A DNA stretch of 64,000 nucleotides, taken from assembly GCA_018242525.1 (NCBI GenBank), contig JAFEBS010000019.1, positions 124,001 through 188,000 on the forward strand, in the 5' to 3' direction. The notes under the pieces are model-generated. The model saw only the letters and a program-made list of their open reading frames with translations. It ran no database searches and had not been told where the DNA came from. The DNA comes from Planctomycetota bacterium. Its GTDB lineage: Bacteria > Planctomycetota > Planctomycetia > Planctomycetales > Planctomycetaceae. The position numbers and the translations under genes are program-made. Positions 1 to 8,708 of this stretch are shown piece by piece; positions within the stretch are counted from its first letter, which is position 1; every line of letters starts with the position of its first letter.

Positions 1-250
1 CGTCGCGAACTATCCGGAATAAAATCGGCTTTGAACTTCTGGCGGTGCGTGAACGGAAGTGCGGACGCAATTGCTGAACCACTTTTTCGGTGGTTTCGTG
101 CGCCTGCACTTCCTGCACCAATTTCGCAACTCGCCAGAATTCGCTCAGATTTCGACTTTTGTGCGTTATCTTGGCCAGCCGAATTCGCCTGCAATGATCG
201 ACGTGCATCGTTGATTTCCAATCCGAACCAATTCTTCCGGGAACAGCTCC
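1..250. other. Left-edge region without an assigned gene
   Basis: No convincing coding region was found before the GTG start of the MFS gene at 251. A plus-strand open frame from 31 to 747 crosses it, but that frame overlaps the transporter almost entirely and its product is arginine/serine-rich without hydrophobic segments, as out-of-frame translation of GC-rich DNA looks. The end of an upstream gene or a promoter for the transporter may lie here, but neither can be shown. Confidence 0.4.
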
Positions 251-1564
251 GTGCCACCACGAGTCAACAGTCAGCTTGGACTTCTGTCATTGAACGTGAC
301 GCAGTTTTGCGGTGCGGCGAACGACAACATTCTGAAGCAGGTGGTTGTGTTTGGGGTCGCCGCTGGAGGCATCTGGGCCGAACAGCTTGGCGAGGGGGCT
401 CAGGCGATCGGTTCATTGTGCCTCGCGGTGCCATTTGTGCTGTTTTCCGGATTCGCCGGCCAGTTTTCAGACCGATACAGCAAACGCGATGTCTGCGTGC
501 TGGTGAAACTGTGGGAGGTTGTCATCGCCCTGTTGGCACTGGCTGGTTTGTGGCTGGTCAATCTATGGCTGGTGCTCGGCAGCCTGATTCTGATCGCCAC
601 CCAGTCCGCCTTTTTTGGTCCGGCGAAGTATGGCATCCTGCCAGAAATCCTCGAACATCGGATGCTCAGCCGAGCCAACGGCACGATCAACATGTTCACG
701 TATATTGCGGTGATTCTCGGCTGCGCGATCGGTGGACCGCTCTATGACGCCTATGCCCCGGATCCGGCCAAGTTTCCCAATGCCGAGCCAGTCCTCTGGC
801 TGCCGGGACTGGTGGTGCTGATCGTGGGGATCATCGGCACCGCTGCCGCGTTTGGAATTCCCCGACTGACAGCGCGGAATCCAGGTCTCAAGATTCGCGT
901 GCAATTGTTTCGTCCGTACCTGGAAACATGGCGGGAAATTGCAGGAACGCCGCTGGTCCACGTCCTGGCCGCATGGTCCTATTTCTACTTTATCGTCGGT
1001 GGCGTCGCGATGCTGATCCTGCCGGATTACAAGGAGCTGCTGCAGGTCAGTGCCACTCAGGCCGCGTTGCTGATGGCGATCCTGGGGATCGCGATCGGTG
1101 TGGGAGACTTTGCCGCCGGGCGAATCTCGGGACATGCCGTCCGCCCGGGACTCATTCCGATCGGTGCGATCGGGACCACGGCCATGTATTTCGTGCTGGG
1201 AATCATCCCGCTCAACTTCGCCCTGGTGGCGACCTGCCTGGCGATCACGGGATTCCTGGCGGGATTCTACATGGTTCCGTTGCAGACCATGACGCAGACT
1301 CTGTCGACGGAAGAGCAACGGGGCCGAGTCCTGGGGCTCTGGAGTTGCCTGTCGTTTGTGTCAATCATCCTGGGGAACGTGCTGTTCCTGGTGATCAAGC
1401 GAACCGGAATGGAATCGCACCGCGTCTTCCTGGTCTGCGGTGTGCTGGGCCTGATCTGCGTCGGACTGTATTACGCCAAATGGCGGGCCGTCTTCACCGC
1501 AGCCGCAACAGCGAACCTGCCCGACCCATCCGTCACCGAAGTCGGATTTGCATGCGAAGGATAG
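251..1564 (+). CDS. MFS transporter, LplT-like
   Basis: A 437-residue polytopic inner-membrane protein with about a dozen hydrophobic segments, the normal size for the major facilitator superfamily. The N-terminal CGAANDNILKQ near residue 20 resembles the FxGAxNDNxxK signature of lysophospholipid transporters (LplT) and related MFS proteins fused to acyl-ACP synthetases. FAGQFSDRYSKR near residue 75 fits the cytoplasmic loop 2-3 GxxxDRxGRR motif. A phospholipid-remodelling role is inferred from this likeness only; no acyltransferase gene is adjacent. The start is GTG at 251, since no ATG precedes the first helix in frame, and the Shine-Dalgarno is weak. It is transcribed alone and faces the antitoxin gene on the other strand. 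Confidence 0.85.
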   Translation: MPPRVNSQLGLLSLNVTQFCGAANDNILKQVVVFGVAAGGIWAEQLGEGAQAIGSLCLAVPFVLFSGFAGQFSDRYSKRDVCVLVKLWEVVIALLALAGLWLVNLWLVLGSLILIATQSAFFGPAKYGILPEILEHRMLSRANGTINMFTYIAVILGCAIGGPLYDAYAPDPAKFPNAEPVLWLPGLVVLIVGIIGTAAAFGIPRLTARNPGLKIRVQLFRPYLETWREIAGTPLVHVLAAWSYFYFIVGGVAMLILPDYKELLQVSATQAALLMAILGIAIGVGDFAAGRISGHAVRPGLIPIGAIGTTAMYFVLGIIPLNFALVATCLAITGFLAGFYMVPLQTMTQTLSTEEQRGRVLGLWSCLSFVSIILGNVLFLVIKRTGMESHRVFLVCGVLGLICVGLYYAKWRAVFTAAATANLPDPSVTEVGFACEG

Positions 1565-1736
1565 CCGACTCGGTCTGGAGCAAATACCTAAATATCTGCT
1601 TCCCACAAAATTGTAGGTGATGCGAATCACCGCGGGCTGTTATTGATCTAGATCCGATTTCCGGTGTAGTTTCGTTTGAAGAATCTCAGTCTCAGCGAGC
1701 AGGCGAGGTTCCAGTTCCAACAATCGGGTCGGGAGG

Positions 1737-1985
1737 TCAATCAGAAGACCTCTTCAACAGCAGTCGCAAGTCACCACGATACGGCACCGTTCGACCGCGA
1801 CAGGCGTCCTGGTAACCATCAAGAATGGCATCACGAATCTGCGCCGCTTCCAAGCGTTCCTTTTTTTCTCGCAGCACGTCTCGCACAAACTCGCTTGGCG
1901 TGGCATACAGTGTGCCGTCGCCGGAGTTTTGATCGACAAAGGCCCGCAGTTCGTCGGTCAAAGAAAGGTTCAGCGAACTGCTCAT
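1737..1985 (-). CDS. Orphan ParD/CopG-like antitoxin
   Basis: An 82-residue protein beginning SSSLNLSLTDELRAFVDQ, followed by YATPSEFVRDVLREKKER. This is the ribbon-helix-helix plus helix pattern of ParD-type antitoxins, which bind their own operator as dimers and neutralise ParE toxins. The family is normally followed within a few bases by a ParE gene. Downstream on this strand (1565-1736) there are only about 170 bases, with no open frame resembling ParE, so the toxin appears to be missing. ATG at 1985 has a modest AGAG upstream. It could be a solitary regulator or the remnant of a lost module. Confidence 0.75.
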   Translation of the reverse strand: MSSSLNLSLTDELRAFVDQNSGDGTLYATPSEFVRDVLREKKERLEAAQIRDAILDGYQDACRGRTVPYRGDLRLLLKRSSD

Positions 1986-2350
1986 GGAAGACTCTGTGGT
2001 CGTTTTTGAGGAACAACTGCGGACTATCGCTCGAATTTATTATTGTCAATATTTGCCATTGGCATTCATGAATGACTCGGGAAGCCGCTGCCGGGGACTG
2101 TAAACACGAAAGGCAGCACGGCCTTGTCGAAGACCCCAAATCCGTGGCACACCCATTTTTACGCTGGACCAGTCCTCAAGGCAACGAAGATGCTTTTGCA
2201 AAGGCAGTTGCGAAAACGCTGCTGACTCTGATCCCGATGTGTTAGAATCCGGGTTCGCATCGGGCCGTTCAAAACCACGTTGACGCGTTGGTTCTGAGCC
2301 CGCCATTCGTCGCGGGACACATATGAAAAGAGTTCGCAGAGGATTGAAGC
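1986..2350. other. 365-base intergenic region
   Basis: This is divergent spacing between the antitoxin gene and the propeller gene, so it should hold both promoters. Short frames on the minus strand here (2046-2483, 1831-2139) give Arg/Cys/Ser-rich products with no family resemblance and overlap the real gene, so they were not accepted. AGAGGA at about 2338-2343 is the ribosome-binding site of the next gene. No repeat or terminator was recognised. Confidence 0.4.
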
Positions 2351-3478
2351 ATGGCAACGACACCGGGAACACCAACAGGCTCAACGCACGGCAGCATTCC
2401 GTTTCGCAAATCCTTTCTGATGCAAACCCTGCTGCCATTCCTGATTGCTGCCGGGACGAGTGGTGCGAAACTGGTGCATGCACAGGTGCCGGAACATGAC
2501 CCCGTGAAAGTGGTCCAGGCCTTCAAGATTGAATCGCTGGTTGTTGCCGTCAGTGCGGATGGGAAGCGTATCGCGGTCAACGGCACCGATTCGAAGCCGT
2601 TCAGCAGCGATCTGGTGCGGGTGATCGAGTTGAAGTCCGAAAAGGTTGTGGGAGACTTTCCCGTCAACGGGGCACAGCAGTTTCATCCCGCCTTCAGCCC
2701 CGACGGCAAGCAACTGGTGTTTGGAAGTCTTCAAGCGACCGTGATCAATGCAGCGACGTTGAAGCCGATGCGGCCGTTGCAGCGAATGAGCGGAGCGGGG
2801 GCGCTTGAAAAGGACGTGTTTTACTCGCCTGACAGCAAGATCCTCTGGAGTTTCGACCAGAATGCAGTCATCGGGTATGACACGAAGACCATGCGCGAGA
2901 CCAGGACGATTCCCGTCTCGGACTCAGCGATTGTGGCGCTGGCATTTCTTCCCAAACGGAAGATGCTGGCGGTGGGCCTGAAGAACAATTCCATTCAACT
3001 GTATCCGGTTGGGGCAAAAAAGCCGGTCCCGGAAATCGTCTTGCCGGCCGCGCCCCCGAAGTCGGGCTTCCCAAGCTATGGGCTGATTCGCTCAATGGCC
3101 GAGTCGAGTGATGGTCAGTTTATGGCAGTGTCCCGCCAGGACAAAGACGTCGAGCTGTGGGACCTGGATCAGAAACAGGTTATCCGAGATTTTCCCAAGA
3201 CCGAACAATCGCAGCCGGTGCTGATTCTCAAAGGCAAGTATCTCGTCGCACGCGGAACCTGGCCTGATCCGGACAGAGAAGGTGGTCCCGTCACGGTGTT
3301 TGACCTGAATACCGGCAAGGAAGTCGCTTACCTGAAAGCGAAGGGTTACAGCGGGATCAATGTCGGATTCTGGTCGATGCAGGCATCGCCCGACGAGAAA
3401 CAGCTATTTGTGCCCTGTGGTGATGGCACGGTGCAGATCTTCGACGTCTCGGAATGGGCGGGGACCGCAACAGACTAG
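2351..3478 (+). CDS. Secreted WD40-like beta-propeller protein
   Basis: A 375-residue protein. After about 23 polar residues comes a hydrophobic stretch (MQTLLPFLIAAGTSGAKL) and a likely signal peptidase site near VHAQ. The rest is a run of blade-like units with the typical phrases VSADGKRIAV, FSPDGKQLVF, YSPDSKILWSF, ESSDGQFMAVS and ASPDEKQLFVP, each ending in a D-x-x-T/K turn, consistent with a seven-bladed WD40/YVTN-type propeller. Such exported propellers are abundant in planctomycetes and act as protein-interaction platforms; no specific partner can be named. The ATG at 2351 is supported by AGAGGA about eight bases upstream. It stands alone, convergent with the next gene. Confidence 0.8.
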   Translation: MATTPGTPTGSTHGSIPFRKSFLMQTLLPFLIAAGTSGAKLVHAQVPEHDPVKVVQAFKIESLVVAVSADGKRIAVNGTDSKPFSSDLVRVIELKSEKVVGDFPVNGAQQFHPAFSPDGKQLVFGSLQATVINAATLKPMRPLQRMSGAGALEKDVFYSPDSKILWSFDQNAVIGYDTKTMRETRTIPVSDSAIVALAFLPKRKMLAVGLKNNSIQLYPVGAKKPVPEIVLPAAPPKSGFPSYGLIRSMAESSDGQFMAVSRQDKDVELWDLDQKQVIRDFPKTEQSQPVLILKGKYLVARGTWPDPDREGGPVTVFDLNTGKEVAYLKAKGYSGINVGFWSMQASPDEKQLFVPCGDGTVQIFDVSEWAGTATD

Positions 3479-3621
3479 TAACGGTTACTCGCCACGTACT
3501 GTTACCAGAGTCGACGGCTGTCGATGGTTATGTGCCAGCCTGATTGCAGGGACGCTGAGCCCATTCCCTGTCGATTGATCGGGGGGCATTCGAGCGACAC
3601 GGCCGCTGCCGACATTGCCGA

Positions 3622-4455
3622 TCAAGGGAGGGCGGGTCGCCAGATGTGATAGGGATCTGATTTGCCAGTTTTGTTCAGCAGGTTTGGCAGATCGGCAACG
3701 CGGATTCCCTTGTGATTGATCTGCATGGGCCAGCAGCTCAATCGGGCCAGCGCATACCGCCATGAATCGGCCTTCTGGTTCGGGACGGCTTCGATCAACA
3801 ACAATAGTTCGGGATCCGTGTTCTCTTCCTGGGTAAACCAGAAAATGATGCCGTCCAGAACGTCGTGAGGCTTCGACTGGTAGCGAAACGCCTCGCGGGG
3901 CTTCATGGTCAGTCCAAAGTTTTTCAGGTCCGGCCCGTCGCTGATGCCGGGTGTCTGTTCCGCGCCTGTAAACTCACGCGCCAATTGCTTGAACTGCGTC
4001 AGACGAATCCGTTCCGATTCGGAGGGAACCAGATCGGTTTTCAGAGTGTGCCATTCCACGCCTTTGGTTTTCGGGCTCCACAATTCGTTGCCTGCGCGGC
4101 GGAGAGTGAACGGCACTCTGCTGAGCGACTGGAACTCATGCAACCACAAGCCATCTTCCACGTTCTTGAGCCGAAAAACCTGCCCGACAAGCGCCGGCCG
4201 GCCCTGCTCAGTCCACAGGAAGATATCCCCTTCGTCGATCCCGTTCGTCGTGAAGCGAATGATCGGTTGTTCCTGCCTGGTGAATTCGAGAGCATCGCCA
4301 CCGGTACGCTCAATCACGTAATCTTTCACTGAATCGAACGCGATCGTCCTGAGATCAGGCTCTGCGCCGCTGACGAAAGAACAAACGCAAATGACCGCGA
4401 ATACCGCGCACGTTGCAACGGATCCGTACAAAGCGTGCCTGAGAAGTTGTCGCAT
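3622..4455 (-). CDS. Hypothetical secreted protein
   Basis: A 277-residue protein of no family I recognise. I chose the ATG at 4455 because it gives a proper signal peptide: RQLLRHALYG, then a hydrophobic core (SVATCAVFAVICVCSFV) and cleavage near SGAEP. The frame stays open 23 codons further upstream to 4524, but that would bury the signal sequence. The mature part is mixed alpha/beta and rich in Trp, Arg and Glu, with no repeats or obvious catalytic motif. It is convergent with the propeller gene at 2351-3478. The clean signal peptide and compositional match to neighbours make it likely real. Confidence 0.7.
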   Translation of the reverse strand: MRQLLRHALYGSVATCAVFAVICVCSFVSGAEPDLRTIAFDSVKDYVIERTGGDALEFTRQEQPIIRFTTNGIDEGDIFLWTEQGRPALVGQVFRLKNVEDGLWLHEFQSLSRVPFTLRRAGNELWSPKTKGVEWHTLKTDLVPSESERIRLTQFKQLAREFTGAEQTPGISDGPDLKNFGLTMKPREAFRYQSKPHDVLDGIIFWFTQEENTDPELLLLIEAVPNQKADSWRYALARLSCWPMQINHKGIRVADLPNLLNKTGKSDPYHIWRPALP

Positions 4456-4862
4456 TCGGTGTCTCCATATCTCATGCGGGAACTGGTTTGCCCAAAGATA
4501 CCGATGGCGACTCAATTGTATCAACCGGATAATTGCCCATCTGTGCAGCGCGAAGGTTGAACGAAAGTCCGCACATCAGGTCAGCGAGATGTTCTACTGG
4601 GTGCGGCAACCCTGGGCTATCAGGCGAAACTCCCGCGGAGTAGAAGACGTCCTTCGCCCAAACTCTTGCGAGTTTGATTCCGTCTGAAAACAAAGGCCTG
4701 AAAATCTTGCCGCAGCAGCGGAGAACGCAGGTTCTTAACGCGGACGTGCCGAACGATGCCCGCCCGTGGAATGAACCATCCACGACATGGTAATGTTTGG
4801 TCCACCCATCACGGAAGATTTCGATTGTCGCAAGTTCCACCAGTTGATCGAGGTGTTGCCAG
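4456..4862. other. 407-base intergenic region
   Basis: This is divergent spacing between a minus-strand and a plus-strand gene. Frames at 4391-4687 (+) and 4472-4840 (-) cover it, but both give low-complexity Arg/Cys-rich products, lack ribosome-binding sites and overlap each other, so neither is called. GAGGTG just before 4863 is the ribosome-binding site of the next gene. Promoters for both flanking genes are expected here but cannot be placed with confidence. Confidence 0.4.
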
Positions 4863-6221
4863 ATGTCTGTGACCTACATTGATTCCATCCCGGGATTTGA
4901 TGAGGCAGACCGCCGCCTGGGAGTGCATTCGCTTGATTCCGTAACTTTTGTGCGATCCGCTGGTTGTTTGATGCGGATCGACCTTGAAGCCGGTCACGTC
5001 GATTGGCTGGTCGGGCGATCGCTCTGTGAGAACGACGACACGGGTGCGGAACTGTCGCCGCGAATTCAATACTGGGGACAGGAACTGTGGGTCAGTCAGG
5101 ATGGCAATGTTGTTGCGGAACTGGAACCGGGGGAAGAGGGTGGGCTGATCGTCGCCGCTCGCAACGGCCTGGACGGACAGGGACTGTGGAAACATTCCAT
5201 TCCCGTGACAGCTCGCGTAACCGTGTTTTTCGCGGCCGACGCAACGAGGCTCGTTGTCTGCCTGTTTCGCGAGTCCGGGCGGTTCGCGTCGGAGGAAAAC
5301 GGATACAAGCCCCCTCCCTATGCCTGTCATACCGACGCGATGCGACTGGACCCGTTGACCGGACAGATTCTCTGGAACGGTTCCTTTCCGAGCTTGCGCA
5401 TTGGGCTCTTGCAACAGGATTCGTTTGCAGGCATCTGGTCCAAGGGAACGGTTCTGGGCAGACTCGATTTCGAGACGGGATCGAACATCATTCTGTATCA
5501 GTCGTCGTCAGTACTTGGAGATCCCATTCCCTGTGGGAATGGGCTGGCGGTCTCGTGGCACAACCAGAAAGAGATCGGCGTCGAATGGTTTGACGAATCC
5601 GGCGGACTCACCCGCTCCAGTCGGATTCCTCAGCCAAAAGTGCGCACGACTCGCCTGCACAATACCGGGGCAGGACTGGCGCTGCAGATCAACGACGCCG
5701 CGACGTTCTGGTGGTATGGCGATGAAGATCGCCCCCTGTGGTCCGCCCGGGCCAAGCCGTATATCTATCGAGTCCGCCGATCTGCAGGGACCGACGTATT
5801 CGTTGGCACCGACGGCATGGGCGGCCGCGTGTTCGGATTTGATCCCCAGACGGGTCAGGAAACGTTGAATCTGAAACCGACGTTGGGAGGCGTCGGCAGT
5901 TTGTCGCACATCGATGAGCATTCGCTGCTTGTCGCGAGCTTTCGCACGTCCAAATCGTATTCCAGATCACCCAGCCTGTTGCTCCTTTCCACGATCGATC
6001 GTTCACATCGGCTGGCGTATGAATGCCAGTCGCTGGAAGGAACGTGGCGGCATGGAGCCATCTGCCGGGCCGGTGAACGGTCTGAGCGACTGGCAATCAT
6101 CGATGTACGCAAACAGGACACGACTCGCAGTGTCCGCAAATCCGGCGGCGATGAATCAGCATCGTTGCTTCCTCCGATCGGAGCCGTTTACGCGTTCAAA
6201 TTGCCCGACGGTCGATACTGA
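4863..6221 (+). CDS. PQQ-like beta-propeller protein, apparently cytoplasmic
   Basis: A 452-residue protein made of propeller blades with the PQQ-like/pyrrolo-quinoline-quinone repeat rhythm: RLDPLTGQILWNGS, RLDFETGSNIIL, FGFDPQTGQETL, with Trp or Leu closing each blade. Unlike the other propellers in the window it begins SVTYIDSIPGFDEADRR with no signal peptide, so it probably stays in the cytoplasm. No metal or cofactor ligands of true quinoprotein dehydrogenases are apparent, so a scaffold or sensor role is more likely than catalysis. ATG at 4863 is preceded by GAGGTG at good spacing. A small gene follows 78 bases downstream and may be cotranscribed. Confidence 0.7.
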   Translation: MSVTYIDSIPGFDEADRRLGVHSLDSVTFVRSAGCLMRIDLEAGHVDWLVGRSLCENDDTGAELSPRIQYWGQELWVSQDGNVVAELEPGEEGGLIVAARNGLDGQGLWKHSIPVTARVTVFFAADATRLVVCLFRESGRFASEENGYKPPPYACHTDAMRLDPLTGQILWNGSFPSLRIGLLQQDSFAGIWSKGTVLGRLDFETGSNIILYQSSSVLGDPIPCGNGLAVSWHNQKEIGVEWFDESGGLTRSSRIPQPKVRTTRLHNTGAGLALQINDAATFWWYGDEDRPLWSARAKPYIYRVRRSAGTDVFVGTDGMGGRVFGFDPQTGQETLNLKPTLGGVGSLSHIDEHSLLVASFRTSKSYSRSPSLLLLSTIDRSHRLAYECQSLEGTWRHGAICRAGERSERLAIIDVRKQDTTRSVRKSGGDESASLLPPIGAVYAFKLPDGRY

Positions 6222-6299
6222 GCCTGTCGAGTCTTACGCCACGTTCCGGCGCGCCGCGCGCGCGACCACGATTGTCTCGGCCCCTGTGCGGTTGTCGCA

Positions 6300-6572
6300 A
6301 TGAGCCCCTGGATCGGCGGAACGCTGCCTGAAACCACCGAGCCGCAATTGAGACAGGTGTTTGCCCTCTGGCACCACTCGTGGTCCGGGCTGGAACCGAG
6401 TGCGGAAGAACGAATTATCGACAAGGTCGAATGCGGATGCAGTTGGCGTGACAGCACCCGTTACTGGGGACATCAATTGCTGATGCAGTGGAAATGGGAC
6501 CATTCTGATCGGGCCACGCTCCTGGCGGAAGAAGCCGAACAAGCCAAACAACGATTGCCCTGGTTAGACTGA
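6300..6572 (+). CDS. Small Trp-rich hypothetical protein
   Basis: A 90-residue acidic protein unusually rich in tryptophan and histidine (ALWHHSWSG, CGCSWRDSTRYWGHQ, MQWKWDHSD) and ending in a predicted amphipathic helix, LLAEEAEQAKQRLPWL. No family was recognised. It reads as a coherent soluble protein rather than a shadow frame: the opposite-strand frames here are Arg/Ser-rich. The upstream ribosome-binding site is weak, and translation may depend on the preceding propeller gene 78 bases away. The CGC motif and neighbouring His could bind metal, but that is a guess. Confidence 0.55.
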   Translation: MSPWIGGTLPETTEPQLRQVFALWHHSWSGLEPSAEERIIDKVECGCSWRDSTRYWGHQLLMQWKWDHSDRATLLAEEAEQAKQRLPWLD

Positions 6573-6751
6573 ATTGCGCCGGCCGACATTGAAGTACAAC
6601 TAGACTCGCTAACGCATTCGCGGTCGCTGACCCAAATTCGGCATGGTGTTGCATGAATTGCCGATGCCGTTGGGTTTATCCGTAGCATCCGAGTGATCCG
6701 TGGTCGTCGGTGAATCATTCGGGCAAATGCCGCAGGTTCATGCATCGCCCT

Positions 6752-7180
6752 TCAGGCCGCGCGCCACGTGTCTTCGCGATCTCGCTCGGATTGTTTCAAA
6801 CCGGCCTGACGTTGATCGGCATCGTGACGTCGGGCGAGTTTTTCCAGGGCCTGAACCGATCTGTCGGCGTCGACCAGTTCCTGTCGCAAGGTGACCAGTG
6901 CTGAAACGACCGTCTTGAGCGCAGCATCGATTCTGGACAGTTCGGTGGAAAGGTGCTCGGCATGCTGTCGGCGCGCCAGGATGCGATCGACCGGCCAGTC
7001 GCCAGTAACCTGCAGTGTCCGCAATTCTTCGATCACTGCCAGGCGTTCCGTACGGACATGGTCCTGTTCCACACGCAACGTCGCTTCGCGCTGCTGTTCC
7101 CGGGCCAGGGCCAGCCGACATCGGTCGCGTTCGATCACGCGGACTCGCAACACCGTATCCAACCGAAACGAGGTCGTCAT
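6752..7180 (-). CDS. fliJ: Flagellar export protein FliJ
   Basis: A 142-residue protein that is helical almost throughout, with heptad-like Leu/Ala spacing (RLALAREQQREATLRVEQ, LVDADRSVQALEKLARRH), as in FliJ, the coiled-coil stalk of the flagellar type III export ATPase complex that links FliI to FlhA. FliJ sequences diverge strongly, so the call rests on size, helical N-terminus (TTSFRLDTVLRVR) and position immediately after fliI. I chose ATG at 7180; upstream in-frame starts lie inside the inverted-repeat element. That element now separates it from fliI, and removing it with one flanking repeat leaves a 14-base gap. Confidence 0.82.
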   Translation of the reverse strand: MTTSFRLDTVLRVRVIERDRCRLALAREQQREATLRVEQDHVRTERLAVIEELRTLQVTGDWPVDRILARRQHAEHLSTELSRIDAALKTVVSALVTLRQELVDADRSVQALEKLARRHDADQRQAGLKQSERDREDTWRAA

Positions 7181-7185
7181 TCTGT

Positions 7186-7303
7186 GCTTTCGATGGATTT
7201 GCCCAACAAATGGGGTCAGACCCCTGCCACAAGTGTCTGATTGGAACGGAAACCACATTGAGAGGGGGTCAGACCCCATTTGTTGGGCAAAGCCGCTTTC
7301 GAT
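7186..7303. mobile_element. Family A inverted-repeat element (MITE-like) with 9-bp flanking direct repeats
   Basis: A 100-base element (7195-7294) flanked by the direct repeat GCTTTCGAT at 7186-7194 and 7295-7303. The arms are near-perfect inverted repeats: TTTGCCCAACAAATGG then GGTCAGACCCC at 7198-7224, and the reverse complement at 7265-7291, around a loop of about 40 bases. It lies between fliI and fliJ. The right-hand direct repeat abuts the fliI stop codon, and collapsing the element plus one repeat copy leaves 14 bases between the two genes. The direct repeats look like a target-site duplication, so this is probably a non-autonomous transposed element; no transposase is in the window. 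Confidence 0.85.
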
Positions 7304-8683
7304 TCAATCGTGGGTCAGATCGCCGGACTGGTCAACTTCGGAGGCGAACAGTCCCCGCTCACGCTGCCGCTTCAGGTCGTTCAGGAGTCGCTGAGCCTCC
7401 GGCAACGTCGACGATTCGGTTCGATCCTGCTGCAGGAATCTCAGGATCGGTTCCTGCATTCTGAGCGCGGCGTCCACCAGTGCATTTGCTCCGTTCTGAT
7501 AAGCCCCGATGGAAATCAGGTCTTCCGCCTGTCGATGGGCGGCGAGTAACTGACGCAGGGCGATCGCCGCCTGTCGGTGTTCCACGCTGGTGACCTCGTT
7601 CATCAGTCGCGAGACACTCGCCAGCACATCAATGGCCGGGAACTGCCCATGTTCCGCCAGCTTGCGCGAGAGGACGACATGTCCGTCCAATGTCCCGCGG
7701 ACGGCGTCGGCGACCGGTTCGTTGGTGTCATCCCCCTCCACCAGAACCGTGTACAATCCGGTAATGCTGCCGCGGTTGGTCCGGCCGCTCCGTTCGAGCA
7801 GTCGGGGCAGCAGTGCGAACACGCTGGGTGGGTACCCGCGCGTCGCGGGTGGTTCACCCGCGGCGAGACCGATTTCGCGTTGAGCCAATGCAAACCGGGT
7901 GACGCTGTCCATGACCAGCAGCACGTCTCGGCCGGTGTCACGGAAGTATTCCGCGACTGCGGTCCCCAGGTAGGCCGCACGCAATCGCAGCACCGCGGGA
8001 TCGTCGCCGGTTGCGACCACCACCACGCTGCGCGACAGACCCTCGGGCCCCAGGTCACGCTCGATGAATTCACGGACTTCGCGCCCCCGTTCACCGATCA
8101 GCACGACGACATTCACGTCGGCTTCCGTCGACCGTGCCATCTGTCCCAGCAGGGTGCTCTTTCCGACACCGCTGCCAGCGAAGATTCCCAACCGCTGGCC
8201 ACGTCCGCAGGTCAGCAGTCCGTCGATGCAGCGGATCCCGGTTCCCAGCGGTTGATGGATCCGCGGTCGCTGCATGGGCGAAATCGGTTCGGCCTGCAGG
8301 GGAACTCGATGGGGCAGCACCGCCGGTGGCCGTTCGTCCAGGAATCGACCCCGCCCATTAATGACCCGTCCGAGCAGTCCATCGCCGACGCGGGCTCCCG
8401 GAACCGACTGAATCAGGACGACGCGGGTTCCGCGTCGGATGCCGTGCAGTTCACCGTACGGAAGCATCAGCGTATCGTCACCGGAAAACCCGACGACTTC
8501 CGCTTCGACGCGGGTTCCATGCTCGGCTTCCAGTCTGGCGACAGCCCCCAGCGGAGCGGGAAAGCCGGCCACCGCGACCGTCAACCCAATCAGCTTCGAG
8601 ACGCGACCCGTGAGTCCCACCGGAAGCGACCGTCGGATCTGGTCGAGGAGTGTTGATGGTTGAGGAATCAAGGTCGTGGACAC
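7304..8683 (-). CDS. fliI: Flagellum-specific ATP synthase FliI
   Basis: A 459-residue F1-beta-like ATPase that energises and unlocks flagellar type III export. Walker A GSGVGKST is at residues 170-177, followed by VNVVVLIGERGREVREF, Walker B in VLLVMDSVTRFALAQREIG, and GEPPATRGYPPSVFA, all close to the FliI/YscN consensus. The longest frame starts at 8755, but its first part lies in the family B repeat. GTG at 8683 has GGAG six bases upstream and is the likely start. It is the fourth gene of fliF-G-H-I-J and is flanked on both sides by inverted-repeat elements. Confidence 0.95.
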   Translation of the reverse strand: MSTTLIPQPSTLLDQIRRSLPVGLTGRVSKLIGLTVAVAGFPAPLGAVARLEAEHGTRVEAEVVGFSGDDTLMLPYGELHGIRRGTRVVLIQSVPGARVGDGLLGRVINGRGRFLDERPPAVLPHRVPLQAEPISPMQRPRIHQPLGTGIRCIDGLLTCGRGQRLGIFAGSGVGKSTLLGQMARSTEADVNVVVLIGERGREVREFIERDLGPEGLSRSVVVVATGDDPAVLRLRAAYLGTAVAEYFRDTGRDVLLVMDSVTRFALAQREIGLAAGEPPATRGYPPSVFALLPRLLERSGRTNRGSITGLYTVLVEGDDTNEPVADAVRGTLDGHVVLSRKLAEHGQFPAIDVLASVSRLMNEVTSVEHRQAAIALRQLLAAHRQAEDLISIGAYQNGANALVDAALRMQEPILRFLQQDRTESSTLPEAQRLLNDLKRQRERGLFASEVDQSGDLTHD

Positions 8684-8708
8684 GTCAGGCTCCGACAGAA
8701 TTGTCAGG

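Noticed and set aside
31..747. Open frame of 238 codons at the left edge
   Set aside because: It overlaps most of the MFS transporter gene in another frame and gives an Arg/Ser-rich product without domain features.
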